NCBI RefSeq assembly: GCF_000006565.2
Contig: NC_031471.1
Span: forward strand, 2,131,688-2,195,687
DNA from: Toxoplasma gondii ME49
Taxonomy: Eukaryota; Apicomplexa; Conoidasida; Eucoccidiorida; Sarcocystidae
Length of the DNA stretch: 64,000 nucleotides
Direction: 5' to 3'
The notes beneath the pieces were generated by a model. It saw nothing but the letters and a program-made list of their open reading frames with translations. It was not told the origin of the DNA and ran no database searches. The translations under genes were made by a program, and so were the position numbers. This document shows, piece after piece, positions 1-15,000 of the stretch (within the stretch, counting starts at the first letter, position 1; every line of letters begins with the position of its first letter).

Positions 1-3000
1 GTTGCGGACAGCCGACGTGTCAGTGTACGTCGAACGCGGGGATCTGGGACAAAACGTCGTGCTTCAGATGGTTTCCCTGGACCTCATCGAGCCCCAGCTT
101 CCGGAGGGCCACCCAGATCGGGAGATCCTGCAGACGGTGAAGAAGAAGGGCGCAGCCGAGTGGGCAACGAATGGAAGAACTTCGGCGCCTTGTTTGGGAA
201 CCGGACGCCTCACACCCGGCAGAGAAGCACGAGGAGACACTGATGAGGTGCTGGCGCCGAGGACGAAGGACAATGAGACAGACTCTGCATGTGTGTCGAT
301 CTTGTTTTCCTCGCGGGCGCCCTCACCGGTGTCTCATGCGCCAGCCTGTGTCCAGAGGGACACGGCGCTCGAGTCTGGCTGCGATCGCCTTCGCCCCTCC
401 AGCGACGAGAACGTGGAAGGGGGGCCAAAGAGAAACCAAGAAGGCGGCGTTCAGAAAATTGCCGAGACACCACGGACGCGTTTGCAGGTCTCTATCCGGT
501 CGTATGTATGTGTGACGTTCCGTCCTGATGTGCTCTCCAGCTTGGTTTTGTTTCTCAAGCAGCCCGCTCCTCCCGCGCATCGGAATCTTCAGACTGGGGG
601 AGCTGAGAGATCTGCATCTCCCGCTCGTGTCCAGGAGGCACCGTCTCGGAGTTCGCCTGGGACATCAGCTGTTCGGAGTGAACAAGTGGGAGGTGTCCCA
701 GAACCAGGCGACACTTGCGACGCCGACGGCGTTCGGGGTTCAGAGCCTGAGCGAGCAGGAGCCTCACGGTTAGGTGACACGACTGGCGAGGAGACCGGAG
801 CTGTCCCGCCTTCTTCCTGGAGAACGACCGTGTCTCTGACAGCCCCGGAAGCTGCAGCCATCGAGCGAGAGCTGAATCCCCTCGACACAGAGATTGGACT
901 TAGTCTCGAGGGCGTCCAGCTGATCTGGGTGGACCAGGTGTCCCAGCGGCACTTTGCCGTTTCCAGCTTTGATGGAGCTGAAATTGGTTTGTCTCTCCGA
1001 CCCTTCTCGACCGACTGTCACGTCACCCTGCAGAACTTCACGCTGTCCTTCCTGTCCCCAGCCGATGCAAGAAAGAGACGCAGTCAAGCGGCAAGACGTC
1101 GAACCCGCGCAAAGACAGACCGCTCTCCGGGTCCCCTGGAGCCTAGGGAGTCTCCGAGTCTGTCCACCGCGCGTCCTGACAAATACGACGGAGAACGAAC
1201 CGAGGCGAGACATGGACAAGAAGACGCGGGAGCGGGAGACGCCGGCGGCTGCCGAGCCGGAACGACAAGGCACCGAATGCCCAAGGCAACTCAACAGTTC
1301 GCGCCGCAACTTGCCACGAAGATTGTCGGCCTTCTCCCAGGACAGCCGTATGTTCTTCGAGTCAACATGCGAAGCGTCCATCCGTCGCTTCCGTCTTTCT
1401 CCGGGCACTCTCTGCTCCTCAAAGTCGACATGGGGTCCATCGAGCTAGTCTACCTCCACAAGAAGTTCTGGAAGGTCTTCGACTGGATTCTTGACCCCTT
1501 CATCAGCATTCTCACTGCCAGTCCCTCGGACTCGGCCCCTGTGCCCCCCCCGCCGACCACTGTCTCTTCCCGTCGACCCGCTTCACCGCGCTCCCCTGTC
1601 TCCCATGCATGCGCGCCTTCTCTCACGTGTGTCGATCGCCACAACGGCGTCCTCGAATTCCCCAATCGAGGCCTCGCGCGTCTCCGTACTCTCCTGGACT
1701 TCCTCTCTCAGCATTCTCGGGCTCCCCCACCTCCGCCTCGGCCTCACCCGCCTGCGCCCTTCCACACAGAAGTCTCTACGGGATTCCGCGAGTCGGGATC
1801 TGGAAACGCCTTCGCGTGCTGCTGCAGCTGCGGCACACCCTTCCACTCGCCGCGAGCAGCCGCGTATCTCAGGCAGCTTCGACTTCTCGGACCCCTCACC
1901 ACTCCTCCGCTGCATCTCCTTAGCTACGATGTCACCATTCGCTCTCCTGTAGTGTTTGTCCCCGGGGCTGTAGTCTCAGGCATGTCTCCTGACGGCTCTG
2001 GCGAGGTTCCGCCCGGCTCGCGGAGAGCGTCGGCGCCGGCAGAAAATGCCTGTGGAGAGGAGGGCCGAAGGGAGGCCGGCGCTCCTGCCATGGCAAGCTC
2101 GGAGCTGCCAGACGACCGGGGGGCCAGAACAGCGTCTAGCGAGTTCTTTTGGAGGTCTCAGGGTTTCTGCGACGAGTTGTGTCCTGGAGTCGAGCTGCGA
2201 GTTGGCGAATTCTCTGTGCGGAACCGCGTTGCATGCGCAGGCGAGCGAGCGGGGCTCCTCGACGAGATTCGCGTCCAACTTACCAAGATGACGGGACGAG
2301 TGGCGTGGAGGCAGCTCCGGAGCACATGGCCCGAGCAAGAAACGGCGAGTAGGAAGAGCACAGAGACCGGGGAGGAGAGAGCAGAGGACAGTCCTCCTGA
2401 ACAAGAGAAAAACGAAGTCGTCCTACAGGAGATGAATGTCCTCGTCACGTGCTTCAGAGGACTGAACCAAGCTGCACGGAAAGGTGAGCTCATGCAGGCG
2501 TCTTTCTGCAGTCTGTTTGCTGTGTACCTCCTCGACGAAGTCGACAAAACTGTGTCTTTATTGTGACAGACATGGGATGATGTGCAAGTGGCCACGGTTA
2601 CTTGCTGGGGTTGCGATTCTCAGGAACTCGACGTCGGTATTTGGCCTCGTATCCGACATCCGTGTGTGTACCCCCGGTATGGGGCGGGTGTCAGACTCTA
2701 AATGGCGAGTGGGATGCTAGAAACTTCGGTTGTCTCCGGCTGACGAGGAACGCGGCCTGGAGGCGTCAAAAGCCAGCCTCTGCTTCTTTCGTCGAGACTC
2801 TCCACTATGCGACATCTCTTATCTAAATCGCTGGGTTGAACGATCTCTGCTGTTCACCTCAAATTGAATAGACAGAGATCTCGCAGGACTTAGGATACCG
2901 AGTATGACTTCAGTTCGCACACACAGACAACCAAGTTCTCTCGTAGTGGGAGTGATCACCTCTCAGCCAGGAGTCTTTTTCAGCTCTTCACCGATCCTTA

Positions 3001-6000
3001 GACGCAGTCGCGGCGGGATGTGACAGGTCTGTGAGCTTCCTCACCGCTGTCTCTGGAGAGCTCAAGACATTCTTTTCTGGTTCGGATGTTTCTGCAGTAC
3101 CCCACCCAACGTGGCTTCGAGTGGAGATTGACGACGTCCCTCTCGTTTTATCGCCGTTTCGACTCCAACTTCTTTTCGCCCTCCTCAACTCCGTAGGTGA
3201 AGACAGTGAACCGGCACGTTGTCCCTTCCAGAGCGTGTAGACCACCTGTGTGTTGCTTGCTCATTCGTTACGAATCTTGCGCAGGACGCCTGTGGAGTAG
3301 TGTCGTTTTTCGCAGGAGCTTGACACTGACCAGGCGAGGACCCAGTGCCTTCTGTGAATGATGCCACTCTTTAAAAAAAAGCTTCTCCCTTCGTTTGCTG
3401 TCCCAGTCGAACGCACGTGTACCTCGGGACAAGCATTCGTTGTCGACTTCTGAGTGTTCTTCAGAATATTCTCCACAACGATCCAGACGTCGTTCACGCT
3501 AGCTCTCCTCCTCCGTCTCTCCCGCCGCTGTGCCGGGGGACCGGCTCTGCCGTTTCAGCTCCCAGACGCTCGTCCAGAAGTTTCACTGAGTCCAGTTCTT
3601 CACGGCTTTTCGATCTCTCGACTCGAAGCCGTGAACGAGCGACTTCGCGAGGCAGGCGTCACCTTGGAAAAGAAACCAGCCTCGATGCAGATGTGGCAGC
3701 GGTGGAACCCCGACAGACGACTGTCGACTGGTTTCGTCTCCTCGACGCAGAGGGTATTTGCTCCCTTAGGTTCGAGGTGTTTCTGCGAAATCTTATTGTC
3801 GAGCTGGTCACCCCACCGGCCCGTGCCGGAGTAGCGAAGGCGCGAACTTTAAAATCAGAAGTAACTGAAGCAGGCGAAGCGGTGCTGACTGAGCCCCGCC
3901 TCGGATCTTCTGTCGACAGAGACCTGTTAATCGAGCAAAACGAAAACAGAAGAGCGAGTGGCAACCGACGACAGTCGCGACTTGGGCGACGTTGGAGGCG
4001 CAACGACGCAGCGAACGACGCTCTGGAAAAGAAGCCGCCTCACTGCGTGTTCCACGCGAAGACAATGACGGTGGGACACAGCTGGATTCGAACAGGCGAT
4101 ATGGAACGCGTACAGCTTCGGGAACTGTTGTTTCTAAGTCGCGGTTAATATTTTTCGTTCCTTACATACGCAGGAACCATATAGGGTGTTTGTTTATTTG
4201 ATTTGAGGTATTCACTTCGAGGTCGCAAGTCATCTGTACAGAGACACTTTCCACTTACAATGTAGTAATGCGTGGTCTCGCTGTTATCTTTACGTTCTCA
4301 ATACCGACTTCGTACGGAGTGTGGTGCGGGAACGTCTTTATTCCAATCTCTATGAGTGGTTCGGGAGTCAGGGCGAGCATACCAGTTGATTCCGCTCACG
4401 ACCCTGGAGTGCTTCCCTTGTAGCATGCTCGCGTATTCACGCCGGTGTAAACTGGGAAATCATCACAAGATAAACCACAAGCTCGTCAAAACGAGAATCA
4501 GCCGTTTGCAGGTGTCGTGTACGAATGTGTGTTCAAATATTCTTCATATCTGTCAGCGTCCATACTCGAACTGTGTTTTCCTCACGGTTCGGCGGTTTCG
4601 TAGGAAGCAAATCGTAACATGGTACCTCGATTCGATTCTTGTTGCAGCCTCTGCCTCGGATACTCACCACACTTCTAGCTTGTGCATTCTGTGTCTCCCA
4701 CTTAGGTCGAGATGATAACCGTGGCGCTGCCGCCCTTCAGTCCCTTGGTGTCAGGGGCTCCGCAAGGTTCTCAGGACATTTCTGGACCGACGGTGCCGCA
4801 GCCGTCTTCTGAAGAGATCTGGCTCTCACTGCGCTCTTCAGCTCTCAATCTGGAACACCTAGGGGCGACATTGATTGCTGTGCGTCTGGACACCGTTCGT
4901 CTGTTCAACCCTGCGGCGGCTCTTCCCTTCAACGTCATTCTCTCCGACACTCGCCACAACTGGATGGATCTTGCGCACAAGCCGTTGCCACGCTCGCGGT
5001 CGCCTGCCGGCCGTCTCGCTAAGCAAGCCGGTGCGCCCAACGGAAGTGGAGATCCGAACGGAGACAGCGGGTCTCCCGCGGGCGAGACGACTTCTGCGTG
5101 GGTTTTGGACCGGGACTCGAGCGGTGCAGAGGAGGCATTCAGCAATTTCAATGGCGATTCAGAAATATGGTTTTCCACGGGACAAAAACAGGGAAGCGAG
5201 GGGACCCGGTGCGACATACCCTTTGGAGGCGATCCAGGAGCACCTCTTGACCACGTCGAACTCGTACAGCCTGCGGGAATCGTTCAGTTCAACGGACTCC
5301 CCGAGGCGCTTCTCTTTCCACCTCGTCCGTCTGGAGATTCTCCCGCCCTCGCTCCCACACGGAGACGAGACGCCGAGGCAGAAAAAAGCGAGAGACAGCT
5401 AGCGACGGAGTCTCTGCCGTCGCGTGCGTTCGAGTGCGGAGGCCATGGCGAGCGTCGTCCTGAGTTGACGGTGACCTACCACAGCGCAAATGCCACTCTC
5501 CGGCCGCTTCGAAACTTTGGCAGCAAGACGAGCTTCTCCGATGTCTGTAGAAAAGGTCCCATGTCGTATACTGAGAATCAGCAAAGTATTTCCGTCAGTG
5601 TCGCGCATCCTCGGTGTGTCATCCATTTACCTCTGTTCATGCAAACATTCGACTTCTTCTTCTTTCCAGCTCCAGCCACGCAGCCGGGCAAGTTGCAGTC
5701 CATGAAACACTCGAGTCGGTGTGCCTCGTCCAGCAGACGAGAATCTGCGACTGTAGAAGGCCATCAAGAGCCGGGGGCACCGCCGATGCCAGTGAAAGTC
5801 GTGAAGAGAGCTGAGGTGAATTTGGAGCTCACAAATGCCTCTGTAATTTTGCCGGGGAACTGCCAGGATTCCCGCAGTGCTCTCGTCGCTATGCAGGGAT
5901 CTGTGACCTTGCGTAAGAAGGGAGGAGCTGCTCCGCCGCCATCTCTTTCAGGCCCCGCTGCTCTGGGCGGGGACCCCGAAGAAAGGAATCCGAGTTCTGA

Positions 6001-9000
6001 ATTTGCCCCTGAGAGTCGCAGTCATGGATCAAGAGTTCTCACACACCGGGTCGGAAGCAGGGCAGAAGGTGGGGACCGTCAGGGCGACAATGCTTTTTCC
6101 TCAAAGTTGTCGTCGCGCCGCCGCACAGGCCTTCTTACGCGCTCGTCCTCCGTGCTCCATATTCTGGAGAGGGCGGAAGCAGCCGCGACGGAAGCTGCAG
6201 AGCAGGTCGGCCTCGAGAGGCCTCTGGAATTCTCAAAAGCCGCTGGGACCTCAGAAAGAAGGCAGGACACCGTTTATGCACCGACCGACGAACAGGCGGA
6301 AGGCTTCACTCTGGTGAGGATCCGGGACGCCACTATTTTTTGCTGTCGCCGAGCAGACACACTGGTGGTTCTGGAGGATCAGGAAGCCCGTGGTGGGCCA
6401 GAGACGGGGCGAGATCGAATGCAGAACCCTCTCATGGAGAGAGAAGAACGAAGTCGAAAGGGTGAGGAGACAACGCCATGTGGCGGGCATGTTCCTGCCC
6501 GCGCTTCTGCCAGAGCCTCTCGTTCACAAGAGTTTGACGCCACCCACTTATCTTCTAGCAAACACAGCGAGAGCGAGGCACGGGCCACAGCGGGTTTCTT
6601 GCCTGGTCCTAGACCGTACCAGATGCCCACCTCACTAGGCAATTCCGAGCCCCTCACCAGCAGTCGCCGAGGCGCCCACGGCGCAGGTCTTCGCATTCTC
6701 GCAGCTGGCATGCACATGGACTTCCTCGTGCACAAACGAGAAGGCTGTCGCTCCGCGGAGTGCGTCCGGTCCGCCAGCAGCTCATGCTGTCTCGTGACTC
6801 CGAGCGAAGGAGACGCATCCGACGAGGTCAGAGAAGGCCCCGGAACAGAGCCAGGAGCACGTAGGACCAAGTCGATGGGCAACGAGCGTCATATTCTCGA
6901 TCAGAGGAAGCTGAGTTTTTTCACAAAGAGGCCGCCGTCCTACGTGTGGGGACGCGCTCAGCGGTCTCAGCGTGAAAGCTGCGGATGCTGTGTCGAATTC
7001 CAGCGCGTCCACATTCGCGTGTATCCTTGCTCGGTTGAGATTTCTTATCAAGATCTCCTCCTAGTTGCCAACTGCGTTCACCGGCAACGTACTCAGCTCG
7101 AAACGCAGCAGCAGTCACACGGGCCAGAAGCAGCGCCACGTGGGCGTTCGTTGAATTCCCCAACTGGCGCTTCCTCTGACGAGCCGGAAGGCTTTCCAGT
7201 GACTCCGCCCGCGAGTCGCGCGTCGGCAGCTCCAGGCGTGCAGAGAACAGAAGAAGGGATGAAGAAGACGGAAGAGGTCGAGAAACGGGGGAAACACGAA
7301 GCAGAAGGCCAGCGTGAAATTGAGGTGCATATCGCCGCCCTCCGTCTCACGCTTCTGAATGATTGCTTTGGCTCTCTGCATGCACCCGTGTTACAACTCT
7401 TCGTCCCCTCTGCATCGCTTCGCCACCGTGATTACTCAGTGCGCTCCTGGGCTCTGCTGTGGACAGCGGCGGCTGCGGCGGAGGCTGCTGATCTGTGCAC
7501 TCGAGGCGGGGAGTCCAGCGACCGCCTCGGTCGTGCGAGTTTCTTCTTTTCACGTTTCCGGCAAGAGCCTCCCGAGGACTCCGTGACGCAGTTGGGTCCA
7601 GGCCTGGGCCGGGCCGAAGGTGACAAGGAAGCGACATGTCACCGGGGCCCCACCACACAGGAATTTTTCGATCTGTCGCTCTTCGATTCCTCCAGAGCTA
7701 TGTGGAACGCTGGTTCTGGGTTCCAACAGCCGTCGCTCTGGGCATCTGGAGCAACAGCCGAGGTCGATGGGTGTGAGACGAACGCTCCTGAGACTTTGGA
7801 GTGTCGTGGTGTTCGACCCAGAATGCACGACCAAGATGCCCTCTCTTGTGGGCAGAAGCTAGTCACTTGCGGGGTGAGTTGCGTTGACTTCTCCTTGCTT
7901 CTCTGGTGTTTCAATCCTGTCGCGGTCGCCTTCGAGCCAGTCATTGAAAACTTTGCTCTCACCGCGGTCAGCCGCGATCTCCCCTATGAAGTGTTCGCAT
8001 GCCTCTATCCCGGCAAAGCCCCGCTGAGACGCCTTGTTTTGGAGGAAGAAGCCAAGCGAAGTGTGTTACAAGAAACCTTTCATCGAGATGGGGAGAGAGA
8101 GGAAACTGCCAGACGTCGGTGGAACGGAGGTGGGGAAGCGGTGACCACTGAGGCCGTGGGAGGGCGACGACGAAGCAGAGCGTTCGGCCGCCGTTCCCCG
8201 CCTCTTAAAACGAAAGTGAGTAGACGGGGGTCTGAAAGTGATGGACCGCGTTTCGATAATACGGCCTCCGGTGGCAGGGTGTTTTCAGGCGCAAGACGGG
8301 AGAGACACAAACTCTTGCGTGCTTCTTCCGAGGCACTGCAAAGGGACTTGCAAAGCGAAAGAGCAGCGAAGACTCCCGCGCCCATGTTGACCCGGCGACC
8401 CACTTTCAGCTACGACTGGTCCGGTGACGAGGCACCTGATGTCCGCGAGACCAAGTGGGGAGAAGAGAACTGGGAGGCCTCAGAGACGAGTCACGAGGTC
8501 TTGACGGATTCACTGAGTGGCGATAGCGATGTTTCGTCTCTGGGGCGAACGGACAGCGACTCTGTGCTCTCTTTATTCTCGCCGCGTCTTTCTGGGCTCT
8601 CACTGCCACCTCATGCAGCAGATCCATGCAGTGTCTCCGCATCGGTTGCACGCGAGGACATCGGTTCGATTTCCTCGCCCCCAAACGTCGAGGGGAACTC
8701 TTCTGAGATGTCAGACGTGTCGTCTTTGTCTTCCTTTTCAACGGAATCTGGTTCAGAAGAGATTGAGTCCTCTCCGCCCCCAGAACGACGGTACAGAGGT
8801 ATCTTTCTGTCGTCGCCCTGCACGTCGCCGATAGAAATCAATGTGTCCCACGTTCTTCTGCGCACTCTTCTCTCCGCTCTCACACAGTGGCGCAGCGACT
8901 TTCTCCGTCACGCGCTCCCTTTCCAGCGATCCTCTGGCTCCGCTACAGCTGCCAAGATAAAGGACCCAACTGGGACTCGAGGGGCCAAGAAACATGTGTG

Positions 9001-12000
9001 CAACGCCTGTGAGGCTCCTGGCCAGTCCACTGACGAGCGGCCTTCCAACACTCCAGACATCATGCAGACGACAGAGCGAAGCACAGCTTTCCAACAGGGT
9101 TTCTCCGGCGTCACCGCTTGTTGCGCGTCTCCGTCGACCGATCTGTGCGCAGAGGCACGGGACGAAGTGAAGGAACCATCAGGCGACGAGGAGGAAAATC
9201 GAGACGAACACTCAGGAGGCGGAGCCAACAGTGGGGAGAATTCGGCCTCCTTCGAGTCGACGCAAACTGAGCGCAACTCTGAGGCGAATCCACAATTGGC
9301 TTTTGTCCCGCTCCCCTGCGTTCTGTCGCCTGCCCTCGAGGGCGAGAGGGCCGAATCATTGCCTACAGATGCCATGCCCTCGAGTGAGCAACGGATGTCG
9401 GTGAAATCTGCTTTTCCTTCCTCGTCAACTGGCACAGAGGAAGATCCGGACCTTCTCCAAAGGAACAGCGAGGCCAAACGGGAGAAGACGAAAGAGTCTG
9501 ATATGTCAACAAGCAGTTCCGGGGAGTTCTCCCGGGGAGGTGACGAGAACGCAGAGGCCAGCGGGGATCCTGTGCCGGCAGAGGAGAGTGACGGACAGGC
9601 CCATCAACAAGAGGACGCCCATCAGCTTGAAGAATATCCCCAAATGTCCACGGGTTCTCTGCCCACCGGCTCACTTCAATATCCACCTTCCGGCAACCTC
9701 ACATTCTCGTCAGGTCCTCGCTCCTCGTCGGTCTCCGACCCAGTGGGACCCGGGGCTGCGGGGACTGGCAGCGGCGCTTTAGGCAGTGTCGCTCCTTCTC
9801 CAGCAGATCCGCGCCGACAACTGTTCATTCCCTACGTCGTCAAAAACGAGACGGGGATGCTTCTTCATGTCGACGTGCTTCTGCCTGTGGAAGCCGGTCC
9901 TGTGGCTTCTCGAGACGCAACAGCCGCAGATGCCTCTCTCCCGGTCCACAAGTCATCTCCCTACCGAAGGGGAAAGGACCCCTCAGATCCGTCTTGCGGT
10001 TCGCGGGTCCCACCATCCGTCACGCATGCTGACAGGCTTCAGCGTCGGAACTGTTTGCTGCCTCCAGAACGTGCCTCCAAACAAGCGGTCGCCGGTGGAG
10101 GGGGCGACGACACTCCGTATGTCATCAGCGACCAGGGGAGTGAACAAAACACAGACAAGGAAGGCGAGTGTGTGAGAGAAGAATCCCTTCGAAGCGGCAG
10201 AGAGGCTGGACAGAACCGGCGTGTGGAGCCTCGCGGAAGGAAGTGGGCGAGAGTCACTGTCGATCCCGCGCAAGAGCGAGCGCTTCAGCAACTCCATGTC
10301 GAAGTGGGAAGAGCCGCGAGCTACCGTGTGAGGCTGGAGCTGACCTCCTGCGGCCGGGGGGACAACGAAAGAGATCGTGCACTGGGAGTCCCTGGGACCT
10401 CAGGGAAACGAAGGGTCACCCCGACAAGCTCCGGAGCCACCCTGGACGCTGCAGTTTGGGAGGCGAGGCGTCCAGTGCCCATCGATCGTGTTGGTGTGTA
10501 TGCACAGCCTTTGGCTTTCAGACACCCCGTCGTTATGGCGCCTTCCTCAGGCGCAGATTTGCACGCCCATTCGGCGACAGCAGGTCGCAGCTTCTCCCCA
10601 TCGACTTCGGATGTGAGCCGATCTACACTCGACAGTCCACCGGGCGTGTACCGTGGAACTCCCCCGAATGATGGAGACCGGTTTCCGCCTTCGCCGTACA
10701 CCGGAGATGGTCCTTGTATTGTGCAGGACGCGCCGCCAAAGCGCTCGGAAACCCCAGTACAGCCAGCGTATGCGGCGCCCTCTTCGTTTCCTCTGGCCTC
10801 GCCTCTAGGTCTGTCACGGGACAACTCCTTCCTCGTTTGTCGAGTCGTCGCGGAGGCAGGCAGAAAGCGGTTGATCGTTCAGTCCCAGGTGCTTCTTTAC
10901 AACAAATGCTTCGTGCCTGTCGAAGTACTCGTCTTGCCTTCTGAAGAGGTCGTTGCTGCTGGCGGAGACGCCCTCTGTTCAGGACCTGGAGGAAAGGACA
11001 GCGGCTTGAACTCAATGTTGGGTACGCATGGTTCCCGTGAGAGCAAAAACGAGGCTGCTGAGCGGGAGCTTCCCTCCAGGGCCAGCGACAGGTCTGCGCG
11101 AAGTACCGACGAAGACACCTATGATACAGAGAGGCAGCCGGGGTCGCGACTCATCGTCATCCCTCCAGGAGGATCAGCTGCTATCCCCGTGAATGTCTGC
11201 CAGACAGGGCGGCTGTGTGTGCGTCCGCTCTCGCCCTCTCACGTTTTCACGTGGTCGCGGTGTCTGCTGCTCTACCGGCTGTGGCAGCTTCTGGGTAGCC
11301 CCTCTCGGTCAAGGGATCAGCTCCCGGTCTTGCAGTCGACCGCCTCTTCTTCACCTGTCGGTGACTCAGGCCTCACGGCTTCATCGAGGCCTTCTGTGGA
11401 CGCGCCAGCTCGCCGGCGTCGCGCCCCCGTCCTCGATCTCCTTCGGTGCTCCTGCTGCTGTGAAAAGGACAACAACGGATGCCCGACTCCAGGAGGGCCG
11501 TCGGCAGATGGACGGCCAGTGAGAGGAGATGGTGGGCGTCTGGGACCCGAGTGCGGGGGCTTCAACGTGTGTGTCGTATGCCAGTGCGAGGACGTGGTCT
11601 ACGAGGATATTGGGTGCATGCAGCTGAAGCTCGCCTTTCATCCACCAGTCTCCATTGCGTCGACGCTGCCGTTTCGAGTCAACTGTCGCCTGGAGTCGCT
11701 CCACCCCATAGGTGCCGGGAAGATCGAGGACTCTCAGAAGGGAGACGTGTCATCAGGGATATGTTGCGTAGCGTTCGAGTCCCGCCTGCGTCTGAGTCAA
11801 CAAGTTCACCTCCATAAACTTCCTCTCGCGGGCGTCATCCGCCTCGAGGTAACTGTCGAGGAGGGCAAGGCGGGACGGCAGCATGCTTCGTTTCGCTCTG
11901 CACCTTTGCAGATTCACCCGATTCCGACATCGCTCCTGTTGTCTGCGCAGGCTGCCGCGGCCATTGGGGCGGACCGGGACGCGGGAAGCGACACAGATGA

Positions 12001-15000
12001 CGACGATTTTGCGAGTGGATCGAAGGGTCCAATGGAAAATGGCGCAGAAGCCGTCGCGGAGCTGATTTGCCGAGACCCTGGCGGAAGTCGACACCCGCTG
12101 CGTCTCCTCCTGTTCTTTCAGCATTCTACCACTCCTGGAGCGCCTCCTTCTCTTCTTCTTCACACGCCAATGTGGCTTGTCTCGTTCCTGAAGGGTGCCG
12201 CAGCCTTCATGCGCGCCCACAGTGTCGCTCTAGCTGAAGCGCATGCAGCGAGGCATGCCTCGCACACCGTGGAGGACATCGCGTCTGACCAGCGGAGCAG
12301 CTCTCAAATTCGCAAGTCTGTAAATGCGGGAGACAAACAGCAGAGCTCGTCGGTGTGGTCCGCTTCGGGATTGTCCGAACGACCGCTAACGCGAGAGATA
12401 ACAAACGATCTACAGTGCAACAGTTACCGGGACGCAGAATACTACTATGTCACTGATGGGTCTCTAGTTGAAGATGAAAGCACTTGGGCCGCTGCTGCAG
12501 CAGCTGTCTCCAGCGCAGCTGTCAATGCTGCCGCGGTGGCGGCGGCCGCTGTCGCAGCTGGCAATCTAGCAGATCGTGAGGCGTCGTCCAAGACTTTGGA
12601 GGGAGACCGAAAAGCAAGTGCCGGGTGGGAGTCGGAGAAAAGGCGCGGGACAGACAGAGCCACGAAACTGGAACAACTGCTTCGGAGAGTCGCCGGTGAA
12701 GGCTCCGAACTCTGTGTGGACGAAGAAGGAGACAGGATTGCCGGTGTGTATGCCTTAGACTATAAAGCGGATTCCTTTTTCATTCACGTACCCAGTGTGG
12801 GGACTTCTCCCTTCTTGAGTGTTCGCCAACCTATCCCCCCCGACTGCTGTCTCCCAGTCCTTCCTCCTACGTCCGCGGCGTCTCCGCTGCCGCCCCCACG
12901 TCGACCTGCCCTCGACGTGGCTGTCCGTGTGTGTAACGCGCCTCTTCCGCTTCTTCGGCCGGTGCAGCTTCTCCTGGTGATGCCGTTCTACCTTGTCATC
13001 AATGCGACGTTTTACCCCATCTCCATTCGCCAGTCGCGTTGCCTAGTTTGCCGCACAAAAGGGAGCAGTCGCCGTTGTCGATGTCTCACTCGCGTCTCGA
13101 TCCCGTTGCTTGCAGAGCACGGATGGGCCAGTGTCCGCGACCCCGAACATTCTCGGCCGGACGAGGAAGTGCGTGAGGCAGCCCGGGAAGCGAACGGGGG
13201 ATCTGACGAATCGTGTGACGGGAAAACGACCCAGGCGTCAAGAAGGCCAGACGCTCGTGGGAGTGCTTGGGTGTTACGAGACTTAGTGGACATAGAGGAG
13301 ACAGCCCACATGATGGCGGATGGCGCAATTCAAATCGAGCCGAAGGATCAAAAACCGTTCTTCTGGGCCAGTGCTCGAGGAGCAAAGTTTATTCAAGTCT
13401 CCCGGGCCCTTGAGCGCGATGGGTCGCTCTTGTGCGATCGCGTCACGTCTTGTGACCGCGGTTCCAGAACCGGTACTTTGCCTTTACCTACGATGTCTTC
13501 TGCGCATCGTGGCTCTTCTCCGTCGCCTCGGTCAGAAGCAACAACCAGCAGAAAGGACGCTGTAGAAGGGGAAAGACGGATGTCTACCTCAGTCGCTGGC
13601 GAGCCCTGCGGGGTATCGCATTCCACCGGCGATCAGTGGTGGGCTCGATGGTCTGGTTGCTGTCCCCTGGGCACGAAATCTCAAGACTGGACTGTTCGAG
13701 TTCCTCCGGTTCCCCAGCGCCACCTGCTTGCAGAAACTTCCCTTTCCTGCGGCTGTTCATATCAGGGAGATAGTCACGGGATCAAGGTCGCGTCACCATC
13801 TTCGTTGCCCCTGTCAAGTTCCGGATTGAACGGCGCATCGAAGCCTCATCCAGAGTCGGCGTTGACCCCTGTTGCCTCCCCTACCGGTCATGCTGAAGAG
13901 GGCCAATGTCAAACAGAAGAGGCGTTCGCCGTTGCGTTCTTTCAGCGAGTTGCGGATGTACGGAGGCTTATGCGTGCTGACATCCTTTTGCGCCCTGTTC
14001 CCCGAATCACAAGACTTTGTCACCACCACCGAGTGACGGGTAAAGCCGGGGAATGTCGAACCCGTTCTGTAGCGATTCGAACTGTGCGGGATGCTTGTGA
14101 ACACGCAAAAGAATCGCTTGTCAGCAAGCCAAAGACGAAACTAGACAGGGGTGTTAAGACGGCTGCTGCAAGTGGCCCTGTGGGGTCTTTATTCGACTCA
14201 CCTGCAGCATCGCGGAACGATTCAAATGTCGGTATTTCTTGCGAGAGAGGAACGAAAAGCGCCAACAAGAAGCTGGTGAGCGTTCGCAGCAGCATGCTTC
14301 GTCTGGAGGTGCGCGACGGGCCAGCTGGGGGCAAGACGGTTGTGATCCGCGACGAAGGCTGGGGTCAGGCTGGCAATATAACTGTCCGTAATCATTCCCG
14401 CTGGCCGTTGTTGTTGCGTCAGTGCATGCATGCAAATCCAGTCGTGGCGGCCGCTGCGGCGGCAAACGCCGCTCGAGACGCTGCGGATGCTGCCTACGCC
14501 GAGGATGTGTCTGGCAGTGTTAACGACCCTGACGACGGAGTGGACGACGAGGGGGTCGAGTTGAAATTTAGTTCCTTCCCGGCTCGAGGAGTCAAGAGCA
14601 ACGAACGACAAAGGGACGCTCAGTCCGGCGACGCGACGAGAGGCGCTGCGCCCAGCTCTGCAGCAACGGCGGACAGTGGACTGGACCGTACAGAGTTGTG
14701 GCCACGTATCGGCCATGGTAGTCAAAAGGCTTATGTGTCGAAGAATGTCGGGCAAGAACGCATCACCGGGCTAATCGAATTTCTTCTCTCGTACGGAATA
14801 GGACAGCGATATGGAGGTGAGAAGGTCCCCCCAGAAGGACAAATCACTGGAGAAGCTTGGAAACGAAATACAGCATATCCCGCTGCTGCTTCTGGGGAAG
14901 CGCAAGGGAGCGAGCTCCGAGGACAAGCCTCGCAAGGCTCAGACATGGTTCCTGAGGAAGTACAGCACCAAGAACTGTATTGGAGAGGTCAGAGATGGTG

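Noticed and set aside
770..1408. 212-codon minus-strand open frame inside the first VPS13 exon
   Set aside because: Antisense shadow of a GC-rich coding exon; the sense strand carries the conserved family segments.
4356..4715. Open frame of 119 codons before the giant VPS13 exon
   Set aside because: It lies in the inferred intron 4071-4705, ends in a different frame, and has no VPS13-like strands.
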